Origin: Lachnospiraceae bacterium
GTDB lineage: Bacteria; Bacillota; Clostridia; Lachnospirales; Lachnospiraceae
NCBI GenBank assembly: GCA_017544835.1
Contig: JAFYDI010000099.1
Span: forward strand, 1 to 37,302
Direction: 5' to 3'
Length of the DNA: 37,302 nt
The position numbers and the translations under genes were made by a program. Below are positions 8,605-15,886 of the stretch, piece by piece (position 1 is the first letter of the stretch; each line of letters opens with the position of its first letter). Under the pieces are notes generated by a model that was not told the origin of the DNA, searched no databases, and worked only from the letters and a program-made list of their open reading frames with translations.

Positions 8605-8746
8605 GTATCCGATTGCCTGTGACCCAGACAATAAAATAGCGGATACACAAGGTATCCGCAATCTTTCAAAACAAACGACACATTTCGCTATATTCGGAAA
8701 TTGTTAACCGCCGTTAAGCCTTCTGCCACGGGGTGAGAGCGGATAC
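8605..8746 (-). ncRNA. infC-rpmI-rplT leader with four alternating arms (candidate attenuator)
   Basis: In RNA order the leader holds A = GUAUCCGC (8746-8739), B = GCGGAUAC (8659-8652), C = GUAUCCGC (8646-8639) and D = CGGAUAC (8611-8605). B with C makes an 8-bp hairpin with a 5-nt loop followed by UAUUUUAUU, a terminator-like structure. A with B plus C with D is the exclusive alternative. This is the logic of attenuation. L20 or IF-3 autoregulation of this operon by leader RNA is known in Firmicutes (L20 leader). Whether this leader belongs to that class or senses something else is inference. Confidence 0.6.
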
Positions 8747-8777
8747 TCTTCTTCAAAGTGTACTGAAGTACTGATAT

Positions 8778-8806
8778 AAGATAGCATACGTATATCCCGA
8801 TGTCAA
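8778..8806 (-). promoter_or_regulatory. Strong promoter of infC operon
   Basis: TTGACA (8801-8806), 17-nt spacer, TATCTT (8778-8783), preceded by a TGC extended -10. Transcription would begin near 8771, giving a leader of about 220 nt before the ATT start. Confidence 0.85.
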
Positions 8807-8895
8807 GAGATATTTTAAATTTATATCAGCGCGCTGTACCGTATCTGATAATAGCATATGTTTGGAGATTGTGCCAGTGTTTCTTTTGCCTAAGG
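8807..8895 (-). other. Intergenic segment after the HTH gene
   Basis: This 89-base gap lies between the HTH stop and the infC promoter. It carries a palindrome CAGCGCGCTG (about 8827-8836) and flanking TATCAG/CTGATA arms that could form a weak hairpin on the minus strand followed by an A/T-rich stretch. I cannot call a firm terminator. Confidence 0.3.
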
Positions 8896-9129
8896 TTAAT
8901 CGTCCGAAGGGTCAGGCGTGGCCGTCGGGTCGTACTCAAGGATATCGCCGGGTTGACAGTTAAGCACTTCGCATATAGCCTCAAGGGTCGAGAAACGAAT
9001 GGCGCTGATTTTGCCCGTCTTCATCTTGGAGAGGTTAACGTTGGATACGCCTACTTTCTCCGAAAGCTCGTTAAGGCTTATCTTACGGTCCGCCATGACG
9101 CGATCCAGTCTTAGAATGATTTTTCCCAT
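8896..9129 (-). CDS. Small Cro/CI-type HTH regulator (YozG-like)
   Basis: A 77-residue DNA-binding protein made almost entirely of one helix-turn-helix: RVMADRKISLNELSEKVGVS, then NVNLSKMKTGKISAIRFSTL, with the CQPGDILEY ending typical of the short YozG/Xre family. These usually pair with a DUF2975 membrane protein, as here with a 9-nt gap. It is a likely autoregulator acting on the ATCGATAAA-type palindromes in front of the pair. The last ten residues (Pro/Asp-rich) are a disordered tail. Confidence 0.88.
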   Translation of the reverse strand: MGKIILRLDRVMADRKISLNELSEKVGVSNVNLSKMKTGKISAIRFSTLEAICEVLNCQPGDILEYDPTATPDPSDD

Positions 9130-9138
9130 AAGCTCCTC

Positions 9139-9687
9139 CTATAAAGTCTCGTCTTCAAGCTTCTGAAGCTCTACACCATATTCAAAAATTGTTGAAAAGC
9201 ACCAGAAAGAAAGAGCCACGATTGCCGCAATACCAAGCGATTCCGTAAGAACCATAACAGATACCACAATACCCGTAATCTTAATTTTTTTAGCTATTTC
9301 TTCGGTAAAAGGTGTATCGCTTTCCGCAATAAGCTTAAACAGATTTCTGATAATAACAACCGCCGCAAAAGCAAGCCCCACCATAACCATTGCAACGATG
9401 CAGTTAATTCCTGCCTTAAGTGTAATGCTTTCTATATTGAGCTTTTCAATAAAGTCAAAGCCGTGTACATCCATCCCCTGCGTAAAATCAACCGGACCGT
9501 ATACATTAATTGTCTTGCCCAGAATGTCGATGCTCTTGCCGTCGGGGCCGAACTTAAATGCGAAGCAGCATAACGCTCCGATTCCGCATATTATAATACC
9601 TGCCAAAAGAATACCCCTGATTACATTTAATACCTTTGTAGTAGTGAGTGCTGCCTTCTTGATGTTTGTGATTTTTGTGTTTTCCAT
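9139..9687 (-). CDS. DUF2975 membrane protein
   Basis: A 182-residue protein with about four membrane helices: VIRGILLAGIIICGIGALCC (~22-45), INCIVAMVMVGLAFAAVVII (~94-113), and a final pair around KITGIVVSVMVLTESLGIAA and IVALSFWCFS. The FKLIAESDTPFTEEIAKKI segment before the third helix is characteristic of DUF2975/YoaS proteins. Function is unknown; family members are nearly always coupled to a YozG-type HTH regulator, as here. An extracytoplasmic loop lies between helices 1 and 2. Confidence 0.85.
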   Translation of the reverse strand: MENTKITNIKKAALTTTKVLNVIRGILLAGIIICGIGALCCFAFKFGPDGKSIDILGKTINVYGPVDFTQGMDVHGFDFIEKLNIESITLKAGINCIVAMVMVGLAFAAVVIIRNLFKLIAESDTPFTEEIAKKIKITGIVVSVMVLTESLGIAAIVALSFWCFSTIFEYGVELQKLEDETL

Positions 9688-9744
9688 GATTAATTCTCCT
9701 TGTGTGTTGTATGTGTTATTATGTTTCGCGTAAATGTTTTATCG

Positions 9745-9813
9745 TTTATCGATAAATTATATATAACACACATAAAAATGCTTGTCAATAACTTTTTAAT
9801 GTTTTTCGATAAA
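9745..9813 (-). promoter_or_regulatory. Promoter and palindromic operators of the DUF2975-HTH pair
   Basis: A near-consensus minus-strand promoter, TTGACA about 9782-9787, 17-nt spacer, then TATATA within TTATATATAAT. A perfect palindrome TTTATCGATAAA (9745-9756) covers the likely start of transcription, and a second copy of the half-site in TTTTTCGATAAA (9802-9813) lies upstream of the -35. These are good candidates for autorepressor sites of the HTH protein. Confidence 0.65.
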
Positions 9814-9852
9814 TTTTTTATGTTTTTTCTTTCTCCTCTTTCAAGGCCAAAG

Positions 9853-9874
9853 AAAAACGGCCGTCTCCGACCGC
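9853..9874 (-). terminator. Terminator after the ybaK-type gene
   Basis: On the minus strand GCGGTCG-GAGA-CGGCCGT forms a 7-bp stem with a GNRA tetraloop, followed by TTTTTC. It ends the five-gene mtaD operon. Confidence 0.8.
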
Positions 9875-9896
9875 TTCTTTTAACCTATATTAACCG

Positions 9897-10376
9897 TTAA
9901 CACACAATATCCGCTGTCTTACAGCCCACAACGCTAAGCAGGTCCGAAGGCGCCAGTTCTATCTGGTAGCCCACCTTGCCAGCGCTCACAAAAATGGTGT
10001 CGTACGCCGCAGCCGTCTCATGGATAAACGTCTTAAAGGGCTTCTTCATGCCTATGGGGGAGCATCCGCCATGTACATAGCCCGTAAGCGGCAACAGTTC
10101 CTTTTGCTTAATCATCGCAATCGACTTCTCTTCCGCCACAGTCGCCGCCTTCTTAAGATCAAGCTCGCACTTAACCGGCACTACGAACACGTAATACGCT
10201 CCGGTCTTGCCCTGGGTCACGAGAGTCTTAAACACCTTGTCCGCGTCCTCACCAAGTATCCCCGCGATATCCTCGCCGGTTAGCGTCGGGTCTGCCTCGT
10301 AAGTATGTACATTATATGTAATCTTCTTGCTGTCAAGCACGCGACAGACATTGGTCTTGTCATTATTCTTAGCCAT
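9897..10376 (-). CDS. ybaK: Cys-tRNA(Pro)/Cys-tRNA(Cys) deacylase, YbaK/EbsC family
   Basis: A 159-residue trans-editing enzyme that hydrolyses Cys mischarged on tRNA(Pro). The family core is visible: EDADKVFKTLVTQGK, YYVFVVPVKCELDLKKAA, the GYVHGGCSPIGMKK loop and the FVSAGKVGYQIELAPSDLL ending. Its ATG overlaps the TAA of the upstream epimerase gene by one base, so it is translationally coupled. It closes a five-gene operon. Confidence 0.93.
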   Translation of the reverse strand: MAKNNDKTNVCRVLDSKKITYNVHTYEADPTLTGEDIAGILGEDADKVFKTLVTQGKTGAYYVFVVPVKCELDLKKAATVAEEKSIAMIKQKELLPLTGYVHGGCSPIGMKKPFKTFIHETAAAYDTIFVSAGKVGYQIELAPSDLLSVVGCKTADIVC

Positions 10377-11266
10377 TACATCTTACCTCTCTCTTTAAGC
10401 CACGAAACGGATTTTTTAAGTGCCTCGATAGTCTTAGTCTCAAGCACGCACCTTGCGCCCAGGCTTCCGGCCAAAGAAAGCCTTTCATTTAAATCAATCT
10501 CTCCGTCCCCAAGCGCCAAATGATTCTTCGGCGGATTCTCGCGCCCGTCATGGATATGGAAATGCTTAAGCTGCGACACGTTCTCCGTAATAAACGGAAC
10601 ATCCTTCTCGCCCACAGCCTTTGAGTGCCCAATATCCCAAGTCAGACAGAAACAAGGGCTCTCCAGCATATACTCAATCGCTTTCTTTTCATACTCACGG
10701 AATCCGTCGGTATTCTCGACGGCAATCTTAATATCACTGTCGCCGATCCATTCCTCTACGCAAGTGCGAAACCGCTTGAAAGACTCCATATAAGTATCGA
10801 AGTCCCTGTCATACATCTGCACCTTCCTGTCGGGCAGAGTAATAAAGATTCCGTGCTCCATATGCATATTGATGGTAAGCGGCTGACTCTTGTCCCCGTA
10901 AGCATCGCGTAAAGGCAATAACTTCCGCGCCACCTCGATAGTTCTTCGCACCGTCTCAAGATAAGCCTCCGCCACCAACGGATTAAAGTCCGCAATATTA
11001 AGCTTCTCATCAAGATGAATCGTATAATAGATTCCCGCCTCGCGCGCCGCCTTAATAAACTCCTCCGTCTTCTCAAGCTTATCAATCTGATATTCCGGAA
11101 AGTTCATATTAAGCTCTATAAACCGTAAGCCCAACTCACGGCACAGCTTAACATTATCGCCAAGCGTCTTATTCTCAATCAAAGTCGGCATTCCAAACTG
11201 CATATAATCCACAACCTCCGATAAACCACAGGCGGACACGCCAACACGCATCCGCCCGATAATCAC
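10376..11266 (-). CDS. Sugar phosphate isomerase/epimerase-like TIM-barrel protein
   Basis: A 296-residue protein of the xylose-isomerase-like/AP-endonuclease-2 TIM-barrel superfamily. Barrel strands with metal-ligand motifs are visible: FIELNMNFPEY, YTIHLDEKLNI, LTINMHMEHG, IKIAVENTDGF (Glu), FCLTWDIGHSKAVG (Asp, His), LKHFHIHDGREN (His-x-His) and ARCVLETKTIE (Glu). The set supports a divalent-metal epimerase or isomerase; the substrate is unknown. It begins with GTG overlapping the preceding stop codon (GTGA, 4 nt). Co-operonic genes act on S-adenosylhomocysteine products, so a nucleoside-sugar or ribose-derived substrate is possible but speculative. Confidence 0.8.
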   Translation of the reverse strand: MIIGRMRVGVSACGLSEVVDYMQFGMPTLIENKTLGDNVKLCRELGLRFIELNMNFPEYQIDKLEKTEEFIKAAREAGIYYTIHLDEKLNIADFNPLVAEAYLETVRRTIEVARKLLPLRDAYGDKSQPLTINMHMEHGIFITLPDRKVQMYDRDFDTYMESFKRFRTCVEEWIGDSDIKIAVENTDGFREYEKKAIEYMLESPCFCLTWDIGHSKAVGEKDVPFITENVSQLKHFHIHDGRENPPKNHLALGDGEIDLNERLSLAGSLGARCVLETKTIEALKKSVSWLKERGKM

Positions 11267-11580
11267 GCTTTATTTTTCTTAAGCTTAAGTTTGATTACAA
11301 GAACAGCCACCAAAAATCCCACTGCCGCTCCGAGGAAAATGTCTGCAAGGATATTCATATAAAGAAGCCCGCTCAAACCAATCTTCCTGTAACTGATACC
11401 CAAAAGCGACAGCAAGTACAGCACAAATGCTATAACCGCGCCCCACACGTTCTTCTTAACCGTCTTAAGCGCCCATATGCCCACAGGAGCAAAAACAAGC
11501 GCAGCCATAAGAATAATCACGCTGAACACGGAAAAAAGCACATCCACATATAAAACGGTGACATTCGTAAAATCAAACAT
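11263..11580 (-). CDS. Small three-helix membrane protein, function unknown
   Basis: A 105-residue protein with three membrane segments (about 8-33 VLYVDVLFSVFSVIILMAAL, 44-62 VWGAVIAFVLYLLSLLGI, and 73-98 YMNILADIFLGAAVGFLVAV) and a lysine-rich tail KLKLKKNKA, which predicts the C-terminus inside. I recognise no family. It is tightly packed between ahcY (1-nt gap) and the epimerase (4-nt overlap), so it belongs to that operon. Confidence 0.75.
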   Translation of the reverse strand: MFDFTNVTVLYVDVLFSVFSVIILMAALVFAPVGIWALKTVKKNVWGAVIAFVLYLLSLLGISYRKIGLSGLLYMNILADIFLGAAVGFLVAVLVIKLKLKKNKA

Positions 11581-11581
11581 A

Positions 11582-12829
11582 TTAATCTACGCTCCAGCCC
11601 GAAAGATATTCAACCTGCTCGGGAGTAAGTGTATCGATGGAAAGATTCATAGCCTTAAGTTTATGACGGCCTATTTCGTCATCGATTGAATCAGGAACGT
11701 TGTAAACCTTTGTAACGAGCTCATTCTTGTGCTCGGCAAGCCATAAAAGGCTTAATGCCTGCACCGAGAAGGACATATCCATAATCTCTGCTGGATGACC
11801 CATACCGCAGGCAAGGTTAACAAGACGGCCTTCACCGAGAACGTTAAGAGTACGTCCGTCGGGTAAAGTGTAGCCGATGATGTTCTTTCTGCGGGTCTCG
11901 GCCTTGGTAGCGGCACTTCTTAAGTACGCAACATCAACCTCGCAATCGAAGTGGCCTGCGTTACAAAGAATAGCATTGTCCTTCATAACGTCGAAGTGGC
12001 GCTTAACGATTACATCCTTGCAGCCGGTAACGGTTACGAAGATATCGCCGTACTTGGCAGCCTCGTCCATGGGCATGATTCTGAAGCCGTCCATGGTAGC
12101 ATCGAGTGCCTTGAAAGGATCGATTTCGGTAACGATAACGTCTGCACCCATACCCTTTGCACGAAGAGCAACACCCTTACCGCACCAGCCGTAACCTGCT
12201 ACAACTACGGTCTTGCCTGCAACGATAAGGTTGGTGGTATCCATAATAGCGGTCCATACAGACTGACCTGTGCCGTATTTATTGTCATAGTAATGCTTGG
12301 CCTTGGCATCATTAACTGCCATCATGGGGCAGGGAAGAATGCCGTCACGCTCACGGGCTTTAAGTCTGTGAATACCGGTAGTGGTCTCTTCACATCCGCC
12401 GATAAGGCAGTCAGCGTATTCCTTGCAGCGACCGGACAAAAGATTAATCAAATCTCCGCCGTCATCCACGATTAAATGAGGATGGCATGCAAGTGTAGCG
12501 GCAAGAAGGTCTTCGTACTCCTCGGGAGTAACACCATACTTACCGAAAGTCTCAACGCCCATCTCCGCAACAGCAGCAGCCACGTCATCCTGAGTGGAAA
12601 GAGGGTTGCATCCGGTAAGGTAAACCTCTGCACCGCCCTTCTTAAGCACAAGTCCCAGATTGGCGGTCTTGGCTTCAAGGTGCACGGATACTGCGATTCT
12701 TAAGCCTTTAAAGGGCTGTTCTTTCTCAAATTTCTTCTCAATCTCGGTAAGTGCGGGCATGAATGCGCGTACCCACTCGATTTTCTTGCGGCCTTCCGGT
12801 GCAAGTGAAGGATCTTTAATAATACTCAT
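11582..12829 (-). CDS. ahcY: Adenosylhomocysteinase (SAH hydrolase)
   Basis: Converts S-adenosyl-L-homocysteine to adenosine and homocysteine using bound NAD. The 415-residue length fits the shorter bacterial/archaeal form. Visible features are SVHLEAKTANL (about 48-58), DDGGDLINLL, GGCEETTTGIHRL, the AVNDAKAKHYYDNKYGTGQS helix with substrate-binding residues, and the Rossmann NAD loop VVVAGYGWCGKGVA (GYGWCGKG at 212-219), followed by VTVTGCKDVI and ILCNAGHFD. It lies 9 nt downstream of mtaD, which suggests joint control of SAH and deoxyadenosine/adenosine flux. Confidence 0.97.
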   Translation of the reverse strand: MSIIKDPSLAPEGRKKIEWVRAFMPALTEIEKKFEKEQPFKGLRIAVSVHLEAKTANLGLVLKKGGAEVYLTGCNPLSTQDDVAAAVAEMGVETFGKYGVTPEEYEDLLAATLACHPHLIVDDGGDLINLLSGRCKEYADCLIGGCEETTTGIHRLKARERDGILPCPMMAVNDAKAKHYYDNKYGTGQSVWTAIMDTTNLIVAGKTVVVAGYGWCGKGVALRAKGMGADVIVTEIDPFKALDATMDGFRIMPMDEAAKYGDIFVTVTGCKDVIVKRHFDVMKDNAILCNAGHFDCEVDVAYLRSAATKAETRRKNIIGYTLPDGRTLNVLGEGRLVNLACGMGHPAEIMDMSFSVQALSLLWLAEHKNELVTKVYNVPDSIDDEIGRHKLKAMNLSIDTLTPEQVEYLSGWSVD

Positions 12830-12838
12830 AAGTCTCTC

Positions 12839-14110
12839 CTATAAATATTTCTCTACAATTTTATCCACTTCATAATATACTTTATCCATATCGATTGTCA
12901 AAAGAACATTGTCCTTCATAACAAACTTTCCGTTAATCATAACAGACTCAACCTCGGAACCGTTAGCCGAATAACACAAAGCCGATATAGGATTGTTCTC
13001 AGGATACATGGAAGGTGTGCGAAGATTCAGGAAAATAATGTCCGCAATCGCGCCTTCTTTAATCACGCCGAGCTTATCTTCCATATGAAGAGCCTTGGCC
13101 GCATTGACCGTCGCAAAGTTCACAACCGCCTCAGCCGACATAACGGTCGATGACTTGTGAATGCCCTTATGAATAAGGCTTAACAGTCCCATCTCCCTAA
13201 ACATGTTAAGAGTGTTGTTACTAGCACATCCGTCGGTTCCGACGCACAGGTTCACACCCTTCTCCTGCATTTCCTTAATAGGCGCAAATCCGTTACCGAG
13301 CTTGGCATTGGACGCAGGATTGGTAACAACCGTCGCACCGCTCTCCTTAAGAATATCTATATCATCGCCACGCATCTGCACACAGTGAGCAAGAATCGTC
13401 TCATCATCAAGGAATCCGATATCACGTAAGAGCTCAACCGGAGTCTTGCCATACTTCTTAATGCAGTCCTCAATCTCGGTTACGCTCTCAGAAAGGTGAG
13501 TCTGATGAAGCATGCCTCTGTCCTTACTCTCCTTAACCACCTGCTCCATAAGCTTCGGTCCCGCACTGTAAATCGCATGGGGCGAAAGAATGAACTTACA
13601 GGTATCAGACTCAAATTCTTCTTTCTCCTCTATTGCCTCTTTAAATCTTGAATAGCCGTCGGTATAAAGGTCCTCGCCCACAAGTCCGCGTCCGATATAT
13701 CCGCGCATACCCGCAGCGCCCGCCGCAAGCGGCGACTGACGATGGAACATATGCATATCCACAAACGTCGTAGTACCCGACTTAATCATCTCGGCAAAAG
13801 CAAGCAAATTGGTCCAATACGCCGCATCCTTCGGAAGCCTGTCCTCAACCGGCATGCACCGATTAAACAACCACTCGCCGAAATCCACATCATCCGCGTA
13901 ATTCCTAAGCACCGACATATACGCATGCGTATGCATGTTGATAAGACCGGGCATTACAAGCTTATGAGTAGCATCGATTATCTCATAAGTCGCGCCTTTG
14001 TCCTCGGCAAAAGAAAGCTTGTTGCCGTTAACATACAAAGTTTTCTCCTCGATACGGATGTGGCCGTTCTCGGAAATTAATAACTTACCACCTGTAATCT
14101 TATAATTCAT
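12839..14110 (-). CDS. mtaD: 5-methylthioadenosine/S-adenosylhomocysteine deaminase
   Basis: A 423-residue amidohydrolase that deaminates SAH, MTA and related adenosines to inosyl products. Metal ligands are visible in MPGLINMHTHAYMS (His60, His62), GMLHQTHLSES, ILAHCVQMRG and CVGTDGCASNN; the C-terminal IADIIFLNLRTPSMYPENNP is typical of the family. It starts at ATG 14108-14110 with a GGGGAG-type ribosome site upstream. It is the first gene of the operon mtaD-ahcY-membrane protein-epimerase-ybaK. Confidence 0.93.
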   Translation of the reverse strand: MNYKITGGKLLISENGHIRIEEKTLYVNGNKLSFAEDKGATYEIIDATHKLVMPGLINMHTHAYMSVLRNYADDVDFGEWLFNRCMPVEDRLPKDAAYWTNLLAFAEMIKSGTTTFVDMHMFHRQSPLAAGAAGMRGYIGRGLVGEDLYTDGYSRFKEAIEEKEEFESDTCKFILSPHAIYSAGPKLMEQVVKESKDRGMLHQTHLSESVTEIEDCIKKYGKTPVELLRDIGFLDDETILAHCVQMRGDDIDILKESGATVVTNPASNAKLGNGFAPIKEMQEKGVNLCVGTDGCASNNTLNMFREMGLLSLIHKGIHKSSTVMSAEAVVNFATVNAAKALHMEDKLGVIKEGAIADIIFLNLRTPSMYPENNPISALCYSANGSEVESVMINGKFVMKDNVLLTIDMDKVYYEVDKIVEKYL

Positions 14111-14160
14111 ACTTAATCTCCCCTGAAAAGAAACAGTATATTATGTTTCAATAAGTATTA

Positions 14161-14207
14161 AAAATGTACGTTTATAGTACCATATTATACAGGTTAGGAC
14201 AAGGTAA
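14161..14207 (-). promoter_or_regulatory. Candidate promoter of mtaD operon with small palindrome
   Basis: A minus-strand TTGTCC-17-TACTAT element lies upstream of mtaD. A short palindrome AAGGT-A-ACCTT (about 14201-14211) overlaps the region just upstream of the -35 and the end of the lipoprotein gene, and could bind a regulator. I see no SAM or SAH riboswitch. Confidence 0.45.
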
Positions 14208-14209
14208 CC

Positions 14210-15544
14210 TTACCTCCAGTGGGCGTAAAACGTCTTCTCTTCAAAATCGTTGCATTCATAATACATAGAGATTCTGGTTCCGCCATTTGTCGCGGTATAC
14301 CAGCCGTCGAATGTCTTACCATCCATACTTGCCATCGGTAACGGGCCTATCATACCGCCCTTGAAAACAGCTATCGAATCTTTGTCGGTGCTACCACCGT
14401 TCGGGTCAAATTTATATAAAACTTTTTCTTTTTCACTCTCATAATTCGGCGAGATAATGTAAGCCAGTCTGCCTTCACAGTCAGCCATATGTCCGCCTCG
14501 TTTGTAAAAGAGATAGTCACTTTCCATTACAGCATTACTTGCATTTCCCTCAATAACGCGCATTACTATTTTGCCATCACCGGTATCCGTTACACGTTTA
14601 ACCAATGCCGACTGACCGAGAAATGTTTCTGTGTCGTAAGGATCCGTATCAAACGTAACAAGAATGATATCTCCTGTCTTGGGCTTATAGGATCCGCCTC
14701 CGTATATCGTGTCCTTCCATTCATAGCATGCGGCACTCGTCCCCTCAGTAAACAATTTAGCACTTGCAACAACGCTCGTGGAAAGGCAATTTGAGGGCAA
14801 TCCTGCCATTCTTATGCACCAGCTCACAAATTCAGAGCCCCAATAGGCGCCATAATTATCGCTTAAGTTCTCGTACTCAACATAGTCGCCTTCCCCCAAA
14901 GCATTCAGGCCCCCCAGGTCATCCTCATTGTTTCCTTCATGATACCCAATCTGCGACTCTGCGATAGCCACTGCATCTTCTCTAAGGTTCCCTGTTCGTA
15001 TAACTTTCATCAGTCTGTCAAAAAACGGGCTGCTTTCGTAGACTCTCAAGCATGATTCTTTGTCACTCGCCTTTGCTTTTTCCCCCTGATTGAGAGATAA
15101 ATAATAAGGCAATTCATTTCCCGAAAAGAACGGTATCTCTTCATTAATCTTGGCATCTTTCCTCACATATACCTGGCTTACACCGAAACTGCTTAGAAAG
15201 AACACATCGCCTCGGCATTCCCAGTTGTATCGCCCGTAATAATTCACAAAAGCTCTGCCACTGTTTTCGAAGGTAATACTTGACACATTATTTCCTGTAG
15301 CCAGGTATCCAACTCCGTCAGCATTTACACTGATATACGATCCTTCCAATCCTACATTCGGAAAATCTTCCTCTGACAAATGATTGTCTCCTACAGCGTA
15401 CCAATATAGATTGTATCTTCCTGCCATGTCCGGAGTGAACCTCGGCTCCGTATCCGAAGCCCCCTTTTTAACGCATCCCGCAAGCAAAAGAATGCCTGCC
15501 AGCATAACCGCTTTTAAAATTCCCATATTTCTTCGTCTTAACAT
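14210..15544 (-). CDS. Lipoprotein with degenerate CHAP-like domain and C-terminal B-repeat
   Basis: A 444-residue exported lipoprotein: signal peptide with lipobox LLLAGC (Cys24). Residues ~25-190 are a beta-rich region. Residues ~190-365 form a CHAP/NlpC-like amidase domain (AVAIAESQIGYHEGNNED, YWGSEFVSWCIRMAGLP, KPKTGDIILVTFD, VIEGNASNAV). Residues ~374-443 are a Listeria-Bacteroides (InlB-type) repeat (YKFDPNGGS ... FDGWYT ... FYAHW). In the usual W-C-A-x-F-V-S-W-C motif the catalytic Cys is Gly236, and the usual catalytic His before GIV is Gln311. The enzyme is therefore probably inactive and may act as a binding protein on the cell surface. The start ATG has GGGGTGG 9 nt upstream. It ends before the mtaD promoter. 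Confidence 0.8.
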   Translation of the reverse strand: MLRRRNMGILKAVMLAGILLLAGCVKKGASDTEPRFTPDMAGRYNLYWYAVGDNHLSEEDFPNVGLEGSYISVNADGVGYLATGNNVSSITFENSGRAFVNYYGRYNWECRGDVFFLSSFGVSQVYVRKDAKINEEIPFFSGNELPYYLSLNQGEKAKASDKESCLRVYESSPFFDRLMKVIRTGNLREDAVAIAESQIGYHEGNNEDDLGGLNALGEGDYVEYENLSDNYGAYWGSEFVSWCIRMAGLPSNCLSTSVVASAKLFTEGTSAACYEWKDTIYGGGSYKPKTGDIILVTFDTDPYDTETFLGQSALVKRVTDTGDGKIVMRVIEGNASNAVMESDYLFYKRGGHMADCEGRLAYIISPNYESEKEKVLYKFDPNGGSTDKDSIAVFKGGMIGPLPMASMDGKTFDGWYTATNGGTRISMYYECNDFEEKTFYAHWR

Positions 15545-15600
15545 TTAACTGTACCACCCCAAATAAATTTTGCGCATTGAAATGCACCAAAGATAGCATA
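15542..15600 (-). promoter_or_regulatory. Candidate promoter and leader of the lipoprotein gene
   Basis: An extended -10 element (TGC then TATCTT, near 15590) precedes a 5' leader that holds TTTATTTGGGGTGGT. That 15-mer also occurs within the htpG promoter at 32222-32236. No good -35 is visible. Confidence 0.35.
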
Positions 15601-15641
15601 ACACAAAAGAATGAAATCAAAAATCTATTTACTGTCAATTT

Positions 15642-15848
15642 TTGAGTACAACAAATAATTCTTGCCTCAACTCAATACAAGGACTACTCTCAGTTTCTGG
15701 AATCAACATTGATTACAAGGGGTTGCTTAAGTATGCCAAGGAAAAGGGTGTTGCCCCCGTCGATTTGTCTGATGAAGAAAAGAACATGTTTATTAAGAAT
15801 TCAGACATGAAGACAATCAACGAACTCCGCGAAGAAATTGAAGCATAA
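15642..15848 (+). CDS. Small plus-strand ORF or gene remnant (TTG start)
   Basis: A 68-codon frame on the opposite strand to its neighbours. The likely coding part is INIDYKGLLKYAKEKGVAPV, then DLSDEEKNMFIKNSDMKTIN and ELREEIEA, an amphipathic, charged helical sequence with natural codon use, ending right before a strong terminator. The first in-frame start is TTG with no ribosome site, and no plus promoter is evident. It may be the tail of a decayed gene or a genuine small protein starting at a downstream non-ATG codon. I recognise no family. Confidence 0.35.
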   Translation: MSTTNNSCLNSIQGLLSVSGINIDYKGLLKYAKEKGVAPVDLSDEEKNMFIKNSDMKTINELREEIEA

Positions 15849-15860
15849 ATCATTGCAACA

Positions 15861-15886
15861 AAAAAAGAGCCATAGGCTCTTTTTTA
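15861..15886. terminator. Bidirectional terminator between converging small genes
   Basis: An 11-bp stem (AAAAAAGAGCC with GGCTCTTTTTT) and a 3-nt loop, with A-runs and T-runs on the correct sides for both strands. It serves the plus-strand small ORF and the minus-strand 55-residue membrane peptide. Confidence 0.93.

Noticed and set aside
8554-8661. Upstream extension of the infC frame to 205 residues
   Set aside because: The extra codons run through the hairpin arms of the leader, have no ribosome site, and the perfect GGAGGG points to the ATT at 8553.
12839-14200. SAM or SAH riboswitch before mtaD-ahcY
   Set aside because: The leader is short and AT-rich, and I find no conserved riboswitch core or suitable stems.
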